A DNA stretch of 64,000 nt from JAAUUE01 sp943370025 (GTDB lineage: Bacteria > Cyanobacteriota > Cyanobacteriia > Cyanobacteriales > JAAUUE01), in NCBI GenBank assembly GCA_943370025.1, contig CALRPI020000013.1, forward strand, positions 1 through 64,000, read 5' to 3'. The notes beneath the pieces are model-generated. The model worked only from the letters and a program-made list of their open reading frames with translations, was not told the DNA's origin and searched no databases. Position 1 is the stretch's first letter; each line of letters begins with the position of its first letter. Positions 43,257 through 51,961 of this stretch are shown here, in pieces. The translations under genes and the position numbers were made by a program.

Positions 43257-44144
43257 ATGCTCAGTTCTACTAGGGAATTATTGGAAACTGCTCGGCGCAA
43301 TGTCTATGCTGTCGGGGGATTTAATGTCTACAACCTAGAGGGAGTGCAGGCTGTGCTCCGGGCAGCCGAAAAATATCACAGTCCAGCTATTTTGCAAATT
43401 CATCCCAGCGCCCTAATTTATGGGGGTTTGCCCCTGATTGCCCTGTGCTTAGAAGCCGCTCGATCGTCCCCCATGCCGATCGCCGTGCATCTTGACCATA
43501 GTACCAACCCTAGTGATATTCAGACTTCTCTAGAGGCGGGGGTGCGATCGATCATGGCGGATGGTTCGCCCCTGAGCTATGGCGACAACCTGAAATTCAC
43601 CAAGAAAATGACCGACCTCGCCCACGCCAAAGGGGCAGCGGTGGAAGCAGAAATTGGCAGAATTAGCGGCACGGAAGATGGTTTGACCATTACGGAGAAA
43701 GAGGCAAAGATGACCGATCCCCGGCAGGCGGTGGAATTTGTCGCCGCCACGGGGGTAGATTTTCTGGCAGTGACGATCGGTAATGTCCACGGCGAATACA
43801 AGAGTCCGCCCCACCTAGATTTTCCTCGGTTAGCCAAGATTCGGGACTTGATCTCGATTCCCCTCGTCCTTCACGGAGCCTCGGGACTGCCTCCAGAGAT
43901 GGTGAGTCAGTCTATTAAGTTGGGGGTCTCGAAATTCAATGTAAATACGGAAGTGCGGATGGCGTTTATGGATTCCCTCACCGAAGGGTTTTGTATTAAT
44001 TCTCCGGCAGATTTGCTGGAACCGATGGGGGAAGCGATCGCCGCTATGGCAGAAGTAATTGGCGAAAAGCTCCACCTATTTGGCTCTGTAGATAAAGCCC
44101 ACCTGCATCAATCTCCCTACGCCGAAATGTTGGCGCTATCTTAA
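43257..44144 (+). CDS. Class II ketose-bisphosphate aldolase (GatY/KbaY-like)
   Basis: A 295-residue zinc aldolase. I start it at the ATG at 43257 (MLSSTRELLETARRN), preceded by GAGG at a suitable distance; the 49 codons upstream only read through the fold-back repeat. AVGGFNVYN, AVHLDHSTNP (zinc His and catalytic Asp), NVHGEYKSPP, LHGASGLP and NVNTEVR are the family motifs. The length and ISGTEDG segment fit tagatose-bisphosphate/ketose-bisphosphate aldolases rather than the ~360-residue Calvin-cycle FbaA. The physiological substrate is uncertain. Confidence 0.88.
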   Translation: MLSSTRELLETARRNVYAVGGFNVYNLEGVQAVLRAAEKYHSPAILQIHPSALIYGGLPLIALCLEAARSSPMPIAVHLDHSTNPSDIQTSLEAGVRSIMADGSPLSYGDNLKFTKKMTDLAHAKGAAVEAEIGRISGTEDGLTITEKEAKMTDPRQAVEFVAATGVDFLAVTIGNVHGEYKSPPHLDFPRLAKIRDLISIPLVLHGASGLPPEMVSQSIKLGVSKFNVNTEVRMAFMDSLTEGFCINSPADLLEPMGEAIAAMAEVIGEKLHLFGSVDKAHLHQSPYAEMLALS

Positions 44145-44150
44145 ACTTTT

Positions 44151-44345
44151 TATACCATTTTGCTAAATATAGCGATCCTAAATCATTTGTGGATTTTTGA
44201 GGATTGAGAGAGATGCACCCTCCGGGTGCGTCTCTCTCAATCCATTTAGGATTGCTATAGTTGATACCAATAAGATTTTAAATACCTTGCTGTGTAAGGA
44301 TTTAAATCAAAAAACTGGTGAAACCATTTTTTTGATTTGGTATTA
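44151..44345. repeat. Family H element, copy H1, interrupted by A7
   Basis: Left part TATACCATTTTGCTAAATA and right part GTTGATACCAATAAG...TTTGGTATTA. Removing A7 and one TA gives a 105 bp sequence aligning end to end with H2 (44492-44595). Confidence 0.8.
44168..44259. repeat. Family A element, copy A7, inserted in H1
   Basis: A 92 bp copy with ends TATAGCGATCCTAAAT and ATTTAGGATTGCTATA and a private core hairpin (GGATTGAGAGAGATGCACCC, loop TCC, complement). It has the same ends as the other A copies but an unrelated stem sequence. Confidence 0.85.
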
Positions 44346-44357
44346 GTCGCCCGGGCT

Positions 44358-44451
44358 TATAGCAACCGCCGGGGGGGGTAAGATGATTTTGATTGTAGAA
44401 CCCCCGCGAAGCGAGGGTTCTACAATCAAAATCATCTTAGTGACAGCTATA
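44358..44451. repeat. Family F element, copy F2
   Basis: A 94 bp element with ends TATAGCAACCGC and CAGCTATA around a perfect 25 bp stem (44379-44403 with 44415-44439), whose tip reads CCGCGAAGCGA. It lies between H1 and H2 in the 711-base gap before the CobW gene. Confidence 0.8.
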
Positions 44452-44491
44452 CCTATATGGGGATTCAACCCTAGTCATGTTCTTGGTCTCC

Positions 44492-44595
44492 TAATACCAT
44501 TTTGCCAAATAGTTGATACAAATAAGACTCTGAAAACCTTGCTGCGTAGGGATTTAAATTAAAAAATGGCGAAACCATTTTTTAATTTTGTATAA
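44492..44595. repeat. Family H element, copy H2 (intact)
   Basis: 104 bp from TAATACCATTTTGCC to AATTTTGTATAA, the uninterrupted relative of H1. From 44596 to 44855 I see a small GGAGGGG/CCCCCCT hairpin and otherwise AT-rich DNA that should hold the CobW promoter. Confidence 0.75.
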
Positions 44596-44855
44596 GCACA
44601 AGTTGTATTGATCAGGAGGGGTCATACCCCCCTTAATAGTTTTTCTTTGGCTAATGTCAAGATTGTGTAAAGACGAAACTAAATTAACGGAAGAGAATTA
44701 CAATATTAAACACAATCAACCATCAATTTGTCTAGGCAATAATTAGGAATCTAAATTGATAGCCTAAATTAAGTAAAATTACTGAAACTAGGTTTTTAGG
44801 GTTTTGTGATTTAGCAAATTTGACAGTATCAATTTGGAGATAAAGGAAAATCAAC

Positions 44856-45818
44856 ATGGTCACTACCGCAGTTCCGGTTACTGTTCTGACTGGTTATCTA
44901 GGGGCTGGAAAAACCACCCTCCTCAATCATATTCTGACCTACGAACACGGCAAGAAAGTTGCCGTAATCATCAATGAATTTGGGGAAGTTGGCATAGATA
45001 ATCAGTTAGTTATTGATGCCGATGAAGAAATTTTTGAGATGAATAATGGCTGTATTTGTTGTACTGTCCGAGGAGACTTGCTGCGAATTATTGGTAATTT
45101 GATGAAACGGCGGCATAAATTTGACCATCTGATCATTGAAACCACCGGTATTGCTGACCCTGCCCCAGTGATTCAGACCTTCTTTGTCGATGATGATATA
45201 CGGGATAAAGTATCCCTAGATGCAGTGGTGACAGTGGTGGATACCAAGCATATTTCCCAGCACTGGGAGGCGGAAGAAGCTCAAGAACAAATTGCTTTTG
45301 CCGATGTAATTTTATTAAACAAAACTGATTTAGTTACCCCTGAAGAACTAGATACATTAGAGGCAAAAATTCGGGGGATGAATGCGATCGCCAAAATCTA
45401 CCGCACCCAAAATAGTCAATTAGATATGAATGCTATTTTAGGAGTTCAGGCTTTTAATTTAGATCAGGCTCTAGAAATCGATCCCCATTTTTTGGAATCC
45501 CATCATCATCACGACCACGATGAAGAAATTGGCTCGATCGCCATCACGGAAACCAAGCCAATGGATGAGCAAAAACTCCATAACTGGCTGAACGAGATCC
45601 TCCAAACCCAAGGCTCAGATATCTTCCGGGTCAAGGGGATCATCAACATGGCGGGAGACGAGAATCGGTTTGTGCTTCAGGGGGTGCATATGATGCTAGA
45701 AGGTAATGGCGATCGCCCGTGGAAACCAGAGGAAACCAAAAAAAGTGAACTAGTTTTCATCGGCAGAAATCTTGATGCCACCAAACTCAGGGAGGGTTTC
45801 CAGCAGTGCCTAGCCTAA
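44856..45818 (+). CDS. CobW/COG0523-family metal-chaperone GTPase
   Basis: A 320-residue G3E GTPase with P-loop GYLGAGKT (13-20), the metal-binding CxCC at 66-69 (NNGCICCTVRGDL), Walker B ETTGIADP, base motif LLNKTDLV and the CobW C-terminal domain (DIFRVKGIIN). A His-rich stretch at about 213-220 (SHHHHDHDEE) suggests zinc binding. Members deliver Zn or Co to target enzymes. No Zur-box-like sequence is clear upstream. The next gene overlaps its end by 13 bases, and a GGAGG inside this gene serves that start. Confidence 0.92.
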   Translation: MVTTAVPVTVLTGYLGAGKTTLLNHILTYEHGKKVAVIINEFGEVGIDNQLVIDADEEIFEMNNGCICCTVRGDLLRIIGNLMKRRHKFDHLIIETTGIADPAPVIQTFFVDDDIRDKVSLDAVVTVVDTKHISQHWEAEEAQEQIAFADVILLNKTDLVTPEELDTLEAKIRGMNAIAKIYRTQNSQLDMNAILGVQAFNLDQALEIDPHFLESHHHHDHDEEIGSIAITETKPMDEQKLHNWLNEILQTQGSDIFRVKGIINMAGDENRFVLQGVHMMLEGNGDRPWKPEETKKSELVFIGRNLDATKLREGFQQCLA

Positions 45819-46885
45819 AGAAAGCCAAGAAAACTACTCCTGTAGATCGCTTTAGTAATCGGCAAGTCCGGGATACTTTACAGGAATACATCACCGCCCT
45901 TGCCTACGCGCCTACGGGGAACTTTCTGGCGGCAGCATCGGCAGCAGGAGAATTAATTCTCTATCGCAAACAGGAATCGATCGAGCTTCAGGTAATATCT
46001 GAGCAATCCCTAGATTGCTTAGCCTTTTCCCCCAATGGCCAATACCTCGCTGCAGGCGGGCAAGATGGTTGGGTGCGGGTGTGGAGGATGGTGGATCAGC
46101 AGTTGGTGATTGCCCTTGATAATTCCCCCCGGTGGATTGAGCATCTAGATTGGAGTAGTGACAGTCAGAAATTGGCTTTTGGCAATGGTCGCTACGTCCA
46201 AGTGTGGGATGTAGTCGCCAATCAGGTAGTCACAACCCTAAATTTTGAGGAATCTTCCGTCTTTGGGGTAGCTTGGCATCCGGTGGTAGATTATTTGGCG
46301 ATCGCTGGTTATCAAGGCGTAAAAATTTGGTCTGGGGCAGACTGGGATGAGGATCCCTATCATCTAAGTATTCCTTCTACAACTCAGGTCTTAAGCTGGT
46401 CTAGGGATGGCAAGTATTTAGCCGCTGTCAATCTGGATACGACAGTAGTGGTGCTGGAGTGGGGGCAGGAGCATCCTTGGGTGATGCGAGGGTTTCCGGG
46501 GAAGGTGCGATCGATCGCTTGGAGCGAGAAAAACGATAAGCAGGGCTTTCCTCTACTCACCTGTGCCAGCGCGGAGGGGATCATAGCCTGGACAAAGGAA
46601 TCGGAAGCCAGTTCGGGCTGGAGTGGGGCTGTCCTAGAGGGACATCTAGAAAATGTGGCGATCGTTGCTTTTCAGCCCAGAACTCTCTTACTTGCCTCTG
46701 GCGGAGCTGATGGTCAAATCTGCCTCTGGGATCGAGCCAAAAAACTAGGACAAACGCTACCGGGAGGCAAGTTAGAGTTTACCTGTCTGAGTTGGCATCC
46801 CGAAGGTGATTATTTGGCGGCTGGGACAGACCAAGGAGAGATTTTGATTTGGAGCAAATCGACCCAAGGGCAGGGCTTTAATTAA
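45806..46885 (+). CDS. WD40-repeat protein
   Basis: A 359-residue protein with a GTG start at 45806 (GGAGG Shine-Dalgarno at 45791-45795). Around seven WD40 blades cover residues ~25-355 (LAFSPNGQYLAAGGQDGWVRVW, WHPVVDYLAIAGYQGVKIW, FQPRTLLLASGGADGQICLW, WHPEGDYLAAGTDQGEILIW), enough for one complete propeller without other domains. It is translationally coupled to the CobW-type GTPase (13-base overlap), so it is probably its scaffold or metal-delivery partner (inference). Confidence 0.9.
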   Translation: MPSLKKAKKTTPVDRFSNRQVRDTLQEYITALAYAPTGNFLAAASAAGELILYRKQESIELQVISEQSLDCLAFSPNGQYLAAGGQDGWVRVWRMVDQQLVIALDNSPRWIEHLDWSSDSQKLAFGNGRYVQVWDVVANQVVTTLNFEESSVFGVAWHPVVDYLAIAGYQGVKIWSGADWDEDPYHLSIPSTTQVLSWSRDGKYLAAVNLDTTVVVLEWGQEHPWVMRGFPGKVRSIAWSEKNDKQGFPLLTCASAEGIIAWTKESEASSGWSGAVLEGHLENVAIVAFQPRTLLLASGGADGQICLWDRAKKLGQTLPGGKLEFTCLSWHPEGDYLAAGTDQGEILIWSKSTQGQGFN

Positions 46886-46899
46886 GATTAGGATTTCAC

Positions 46900-47001
46900 T
46901 ATAGCAACCCTAAATGGTTTCACCCGCCGGAGGCGAGTGAAACCATCTGCCAGAAGTAAGTTGACTTAGTAACTGTTCTCGAACAATTTAGGATCGCTAT
47001 A
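46900..47001. repeat. Family A element, copy A8, between convergent genes and overlapping a stop codon
   Basis: 102 bp: TATAGCAACCCTAAATGG...ATTTAGGATCGCTATA with a GTTTCACCCGCC / GGCGAGTGAAAC hairpin. It occupies almost the whole 111-base gap between the WD40 and SWIM genes. Its right end supplies the TAG stop of the SWIM gene. Confidence 0.85.
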
Positions 47002-47836
47002 GTAACCCTGAGTTTTTAGTTTTGACTCGATCGTACAACTCTTCCATAGTTTCAATGAACGATCGATCCTTTTGCCAAAAGGGAGGATAATCCCCCTGCT
47101 TTTTAACTACGATCGCCGACACACTACTTGGTGTAGATAAAGGAATAGTTTGGGGTAAATGCTTTTGTCCTTGCCAAAACTGTTTGAGGGTTGGAGTTTC
47201 AGTACAGAAGAAAGTTTCCGGCTTAGTAAAATAAGTAGGACTAGGTGCTGATTTAGTATCTGTAGAACTATCTAGTTCAGAGGCTAAGATTTTGCCTAGG
47301 GGTGATTTGATTAATTCTTCTAGCAATGCCTCTTTTGATAAGCCCCGCAATTCAAATAGTAAGAATGGATTTTGGTCTAGTTCTTTTGCCAATCGATAGC
47401 ATAACCCAGCAATGTGCTTGCAGGCATCTGAATAATCTGGGCAAGAGCATTTAGTTTTGAAATCTTTACGACTGTGGGGTAATAAATATTGACCGGGGAG
47501 AAAGCTATACTCAATATTCTCTGGAACCTCATTAATCAATAGTCTGGCGACAACGCTGGCTCTAGAGGAGAGGTGTTGAATAATTTCTGACCAGTCTTCG
47601 GGATCGATCGGCTTCAAGGCAATTTCTGTAAAATATTTTGGTTCTTTATAAACCCCAAAATAAGGATTAACATTGCCCCGAATCATCCCTGTCACTACTC
47701 CATCAACAATATCAAAATGCAGCATCCGGCTCTCACCAGCATAGGCTTTGCCCCGTTGCAATCTACCTGAGTCAGTGAAAGATTCCAATGCTTTGATAAA
47801 TTTTTGCCCCCACCAAGTACGACTATGTATTGCCAT
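46997..47836 (-). CDS. SWIM zinc-finger protein
   Basis: A 279-residue protein. The SWIM motif CxC...CxH lies at about 151-162 (KCSCPDYSDACKHIAGLCY). Before it, residues 1-145 contain RGKAYAGESRMLHFDIVDGVVTG and the LPGQYLLPHS segment. In bacteria such proteins are regularly encoded beside SNF2 helicases, as here (47921-51499). SWIM domains bind DNA or proteins. The pair probably works as one chromatin/DNA-remodelling unit. The TAG stop lies inside repeat A8. Confidence 0.88.
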   Translation of the reverse strand: MAIHSRTWWGQKFIKALESFTDSGRLQRGKAYAGESRMLHFDIVDGVVTGMIRGNVNPYFGVYKEPKYFTEIALKPIDPEDWSEIIQHLSSRASVVARLLINEVPENIEYSFLPGQYLLPHSRKDFKTKCSCPDYSDACKHIAGLCYRLAKELDQNPFLLFELRGLSKEALLEELIKSPLGKILASELDSSTDTKSAPSPTYFTKPETFFCTETPTLKQFWQGQKHLPQTIPLSTPSSVSAIVVKKQGDYPPFWQKDRSFIETMEELYDRVKTKNSGLL

Positions 47837-47872
47837 TTAATTTCCCTTGATAACTAATAATTAGTTTTGTAG

Positions 47873-47905
47873 ATAGTTTTACCCGCCTTCGGCGGGTAAA
47901 ACTAT
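47873..47905. repeat. Hairpin between SNF2 and SWIM genes
   Basis: A perfect 15 bp stem (ATAGTTTTACCCGCC, loop TTC, complement), the same tip as in family A copies A4/A8 but without the A ends. A 16 bp palindrome AAGGATCGCGATCCTT follows at 47907-47922 and runs to the SNF2 stop. It may attenuate transcription from the helicase gene into the SWIM gene. Confidence 0.7.
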
Positions 47906-47920
47906 TAAGGATCGCGATCC

Positions 47921-50900
47921 TTAGTCCATAATTGCACTCCTATTTAAGGCAATCAGTTTTTTGAATTTGTCATTATCCAGTTCCGTCAACCAAGATTCAT
48001 CTGCACCGACGATCGCCCCCGCCAGTTTCTTTTTATCTTCGATCATTTCATCAATTCTTTCTTCTAGAGAACCAATGGTAATAAATTTATGGACAAAGAC
48101 ATTTTTCTTTTGCCCAATCCGAAAAGCCCGATCGGTTGCCTGATCTTCCACTGCTGGATTCCACCAGCGATCGAAGTGAAAGACATGATTTGCCTTGGTT
48201 AAGGTAATCCCCACACCTCCAGCCTTGAGGGAAAGGATAAACACCGAAGCTCCCGTTTCTGGGTCTTGAAATTCACTAATCATTCGTTCTCGTTTATCTC
48301 GGTTAGTACCGCCATGAATGTAGTAAGTATTGTAGTGAAAAGTTTGGCGAAAATGTTTTTCTAATGCATCACCAATTTCTGTGAATTGGGTAAAAATCAA
48401 TAGGCTTTCCCCTTCAGAAATTGCTTCTTCCACCATCTCTGATAGGCGGCTCAATTTATGCGATCGCTCTGGAGTGAAATCACTGCCATCTTGGAGAAAC
48501 TGCCGGGGATGATTACAGATTTGTTTTAGTTTCATCAAAGTAGATAAAATCAATCCTTTGCGCTCAATTCCTGCTACACTATTCAGCTTTTCTTCCACAT
48601 CCTTAACCACAGCTTCATAAAGAGAAGCTTGTTCCTTGGTCAAGTTAGCGTATAACTTTTGCTCAACCTTATCTGGCAAGTCCTTAATAATCGATTTATC
48701 AGTCTTTAGTCGCCGTAAAATAAATGGTTCTACTAGTTTTTTCAAGACTCCTGATTGAATCGGATCATTGTTCTTTTGGATTGGGGTTTCAAAGGATTTC
48801 TTAAACTGTGTTTCCTTGCCCAAATATCCGGGATTTAGAAAGTTAAAAATTGACCACAGATCCAATAATCTATTTTCCACCGGTGTCCCGGTAAGAGCGA
48901 GACGATGCCTAGATTCTAACTTTAGGATTGCCTTAGTCTGGGCAGCCTTGGGATTTTTGATATTTTGTGCCTCATCAATCACAATGCGATGCCATTGGAC
49001 TTTGCTAAATAGAGCTTCATCTTTGCGAATTAAGGTGAAGGAAGTAATCACTAAATCGTGACTTTGGCACAGTTCCTGAAAAGATGGTGCATTTTGAGTT
49101 CGATCGCCCCCATGATGCACGATCGCCCGTAGATGGGGAGCAAACTTCTCGATTTCTTTCCGCCAGTTCCCCAATACAGAAGTAGGGGCGATCAGCAGAG
49201 TTGGTTTGCAGATAGGAGTAGATGCCGACAAAGCAGAATCTGTAGATGCTGATGCTTCAATAGAACTAGGCTTTTTAGTTTTCTGACTGCGGGTAGTTTT
49301 CGCTGATTCTTCAGCTTGAGAACCGGCTGCATCCTGATCCCATTCTGCTTTTTCATTGACCAATCGGGCAATAATTTGCACCGTCTTCCCCAGCCCCATA
49401 TCGTCAGCCAGACAACCATTTAAGCCTAAGTTTTCCAAGTATTGCAACCAAGCCACGCCTCGGCGTTGATATTCCCGCAGCGTTCCGTTCAAAAGCGGGG
49501 GATTTTCTATGGGGGCAAATTGTTGTTTATCTTGCAACTTTGCCATCATTTCTGCCAGCACCCCATCATGATCCACCTCCAAATCTGGGTCAGAAGCCGA
49601 CATTTTCATGAAATCAATCAAACTCATTTCTGGGTGCTCTTGACCATGCTGTTGCCAAAAATTCAGCATCTCTTGCATTTTGCCCTGATCGAGTTCCATC
49701 CACTCTCCCCGGAACTTGATCAAGGAAGACTTGCCCTGCACTAACTGTTCCCATTCTTCAACAGAGATAGATTCATCGCCGATCGCTAGTTCGTACTGAT
49801 ATTCCACCAGTTGATCGAAGCCAAAATAACTCTTGGTCTTGGTTTTGCCACTGGTTGGACTTTTCCCCGATGCCTTGAGGCGCATTTTTGCCCGTCTCCG
49901 TCCCATCGGTGTCCACCAAGCAGGGACAATCACCTTATAGCCAGCATCTTCCAAAATCCAAGCCGATTCCTTGAGAAATTCAAAGGATTGATCGAGATCA
50001 AGGCTTAAACCAGAGGGTTGATCGGTTTCTAATCCAGACCAAAGGTGATTATAAATTCGGGCAGCGTACCCCAAATTGAGGAATAGATTTTGCTCAAAAT
50101 CTGCACCAAAATCCGTCTGTATTGCCTGCTTTCTTGCCGTATTCATCAGCCAATAGGCGGCTAAGGGCATCTTCTGGGAAGGGTCTTGCTTAGGCGCTGC
50201 CAGAAATAGTAATTGCCAAGGTTCTGATTCTCTTTGGGGGGCTTCTAGTTGAAAACAGAGATAAAACGGTAAAGTTGCTTGGGTATAGGTAATTTTTTGA
50301 TGCCAAGCTTGCCATTGTTTTAATTGCGCTAAGTTTTGAGGATTGGAGACGATCGGGCTAGAGAATTTATCCTTGGTAAAATTCAGACATTGCTCCAGCA
50401 GAGAATCAGCCACTTGTTGGTCAAATTTTGCCGTTGAGGGGGTGTGGGTGAGGATGTTGTGAAGGAGAGATTCGGAAAAATGTCGGAGCAGGGTTTGGCG
50501 ATCAAAAAACTGAGCTGACTCTGATAAATCCAATGGTTGACTAAAGCCACAAACGCAAGCTAATGGCATATATTCTGCATACTGCTGGAGTTCTGCCTCG
50601 TAGTTTTCAGAAACAATTTCCCATCCCGGATAAATTTCCAGTTGAGGAGGTTTGAGAGATCTTTGTTTAGCTGTCGTTGACTTTTTAGTTGATTTTTTAG
50701 CAGCAGCTTTGGTTTTTGTCGAAGCTTTAGCAGCAGCATCTATGGTTTCAGAAACAGTTGGGCTAATTTCAGTTTCTTGCTCTCGAAACTTAAAAGCTGG
50801 GATATATTGATCCCGGAGAATGATTTGTTTAAATGCTTGAGTGTAGTGATACCAAAATAATAAATCTGCTCCCAATTGGACATCTACTAAGTTGTTAATA

Positions 50901-51499
50901 GTAATAAAATGCAAGTCATTCAGCAGTTTGATAATATTAATTGCCCGTTTATATTCATAGACACCAGTTTTGACCTCGGCAGTTACCTGATAGCAATCAA
51001 TTTGCCAATATTGCAGCTCAAAAGTTTCGGGAATTTCTGCTTCTAGATATCGTGCTAATTCCAAAGAAGGGAGGGGCTGGCGATCGATCGCCCCATCACT
51101 AGGAGCATCTCCTGAGTTGAGACTTGTCGGCAACAAAAAATATTTGGGGAATACAATTTCATCCCTAACAATATATTTGCTAGCACCCCCATTACTAAAT
51201 CCTTGCAAAAGATTATCTTTAATCCCCAGATCATTTAATAAAAATGACTTTAATTCTTTTGCCGCCAAACTAGCAGGATGCCTTAGTCCTAATTGCTCAG
51301 ATTGGTTAGGTTGCCCAGTAGTTTGTCCACTAGTTTGCTCAGAAGCGATCGCCGCTTTCGTTGCAGCAGATTGTCGTGATTTGGCTTTAGTCTTTGCCCC
51401 CTGATTGATCTCATTTGTCTCTACCCAAATATAAAAATTGCCACTCTGGATAAAACCACTAGTACGATCGGGGATCCAAGTACCATGCAAAATTTTCAT
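47921..51499 (-). CDS. SNF2/Rad54-family DNA-dependent ATPase
   Basis: A 1192-residue protein. The N-terminal ~500 residues are variable and include Ala/Lys/Thr-rich low-complexity stretches (about 35-60 and 260-285). A SNF2 helicase-associated region lies at about 520-650, and the ATPase core is at about 690-1180. Motifs are DDMGLGKTVQ (I), VITSFTLIRKD, IDEAQNIKNPKAAQ (II, DEAQ) and LTGTPVENR (III) in the first lobe, and LKAGGVGITL and QATDRAFRIGQKKNV (VI) in the second. It translocates on duplex DNA. The adjacent SWIM gene is the likely partner. Start ATG at 51499. Confidence 0.93.
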   Translation of the reverse strand: MKILHGTWIPDRTSGFIQSGNFYIWVETNEINQGAKTKAKSRQSAATKAAIASEQTSGQTTGQPNQSEQLGLRHPASLAAKELKSFLLNDLGIKDNLLQGFSNGGASKYIVRDEIVFPKYFLLPTSLNSGDAPSDGAIDRQPLPSLELARYLEAEIPETFELQYWQIDCYQVTAEVKTGVYEYKRAINIIKLLNDLHFITINNLVDVQLGADLLFWYHYTQAFKQIILRDQYIPAFKFREQETEISPTVSETIDAAAKASTKTKAAAKKSTKKSTTAKQRSLKPPQLEIYPGWEIVSENYEAELQQYAEYMPLACVCGFSQPLDLSESAQFFDRQTLLRHFSESLLHNILTHTPSTAKFDQQVADSLLEQCLNFTKDKFSSPIVSNPQNLAQLKQWQAWHQKITYTQATLPFYLCFQLEAPQRESEPWQLLFLAAPKQDPSQKMPLAAYWLMNTARKQAIQTDFGADFEQNLFLNLGYAARIYNHLWSGLETDQPSGLSLDLDQSFEFLKESAWILEDAGYKVIVPAWWTPMGRRRAKMRLKASGKSPTSGKTKTKSYFGFDQLVEYQYELAIGDESISVEEWEQLVQGKSSLIKFRGEWMELDQGKMQEMLNFWQQHGQEHPEMSLIDFMKMSASDPDLEVDHDGVLAEMMAKLQDKQQFAPIENPPLLNGTLREYQRRGVAWLQYLENLGLNGCLADDMGLGKTVQIIARLVNEKAEWDQDAAGSQAEESAKTTRSQKTKKPSSIEASASTDSALSASTPICKPTLLIAPTSVLGNWRKEIEKFAPHLRAIVHHGGDRTQNAPSFQELCQSHDLVITSFTLIRKDEALFSKVQWHRIVIDEAQNIKNPKAAQTKAILKLESRHRLALTGTPVENRLLDLWSIFNFLNPGYLGKETQFKKSFETPIQKNNDPIQSGVLKKLVEPFILRRLKTDKSIIKDLPDKVEQKLYANLTKEQASLYEAVVKDVEEKLNSVAGIERKGLILSTLMKLKQICNHPRQFLQDGSDFTPERSHKLSRLSEMVEEAISEGESLLIFTQFTEIGDALEKHFRQTFHYNTYYIHGGTNRDKRERMISEFQDPETGASVFILSLKAGGVGITLTKANHVFHFDRWWNPAVEDQATDRAFRIGQKKNVFVHKFITIGSLEERIDEMIEDKKKLAGAIVGADESWLTELDNDKFKKLIALNRSAIMD

Positions 51500-51627
51500 C
51501 GGCTTTTGGGGTGATGCGCTTATAGAATAGAACTGGAGAAGTCTATTAATAAAATAGTATAAACCTACAGCTTAGAAAGCGAGAATCCTTTACATATTTT
51601 CTTGGTAGGCTGATCCGAAGTGCTTGC

Positions 51628-51730
51628 TATAGCAATCCTACAGGAATTTGAGAGTGGGTGGCTACAGCCATTTACTCTCAAACCGAACATTGATAAGACT
51701 TTCAATATTTGCAGTGTGTCTCATTTGAAC
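51628..51730. repeat. Family D element, copy D1 (uninterrupted)
   Basis: It begins TATAGCAATCCTACAGGAAT, contains the hairpin TTTGAGAGT...ACTCTCAAA and ends AGTGTGTCTCATTTGAAC. It is the intact relative of D2. Its first 13 bases are those of the family A end. Confidence 0.75.
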
Positions 51731-51762
51731 GCAAAGGGCTGTAATTGATTTTAGAACTGTAA

Positions 51763-51807
51763 AGAGTGTAGAACGGCGAATCCTTTGGGTGCGCCGTTCT
51801 ACACTCT
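51763..51807. repeat. 16 bp perfect hairpin
   Basis: AGAGTGTAGAACGGCG pairs exactly with CGCCGTTCTACACTCT around a 13-base loop. It lies in the 462-base gap between SNF2 and psb27, next to D1. Further downstream are a GCTATAGCC palindrome (near 51828) and a degenerate GGGACGCAAGG hairpin (near 51901). Confidence 0.7.
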
Positions 51808-51961
51808 AAGTAGACTTAAAAACAGATGGCTATAGCCACCTGTTCTTAAACTGAGATAAGTTCTGTTATAGCGGTTCTCAATCCAGTGTAGTACTGGGCA
51901 TAGGGACGCAAGGCTTTGTATCTTCAATATGTACCGCAGCAAAACGAGAGTTGCTATACCA

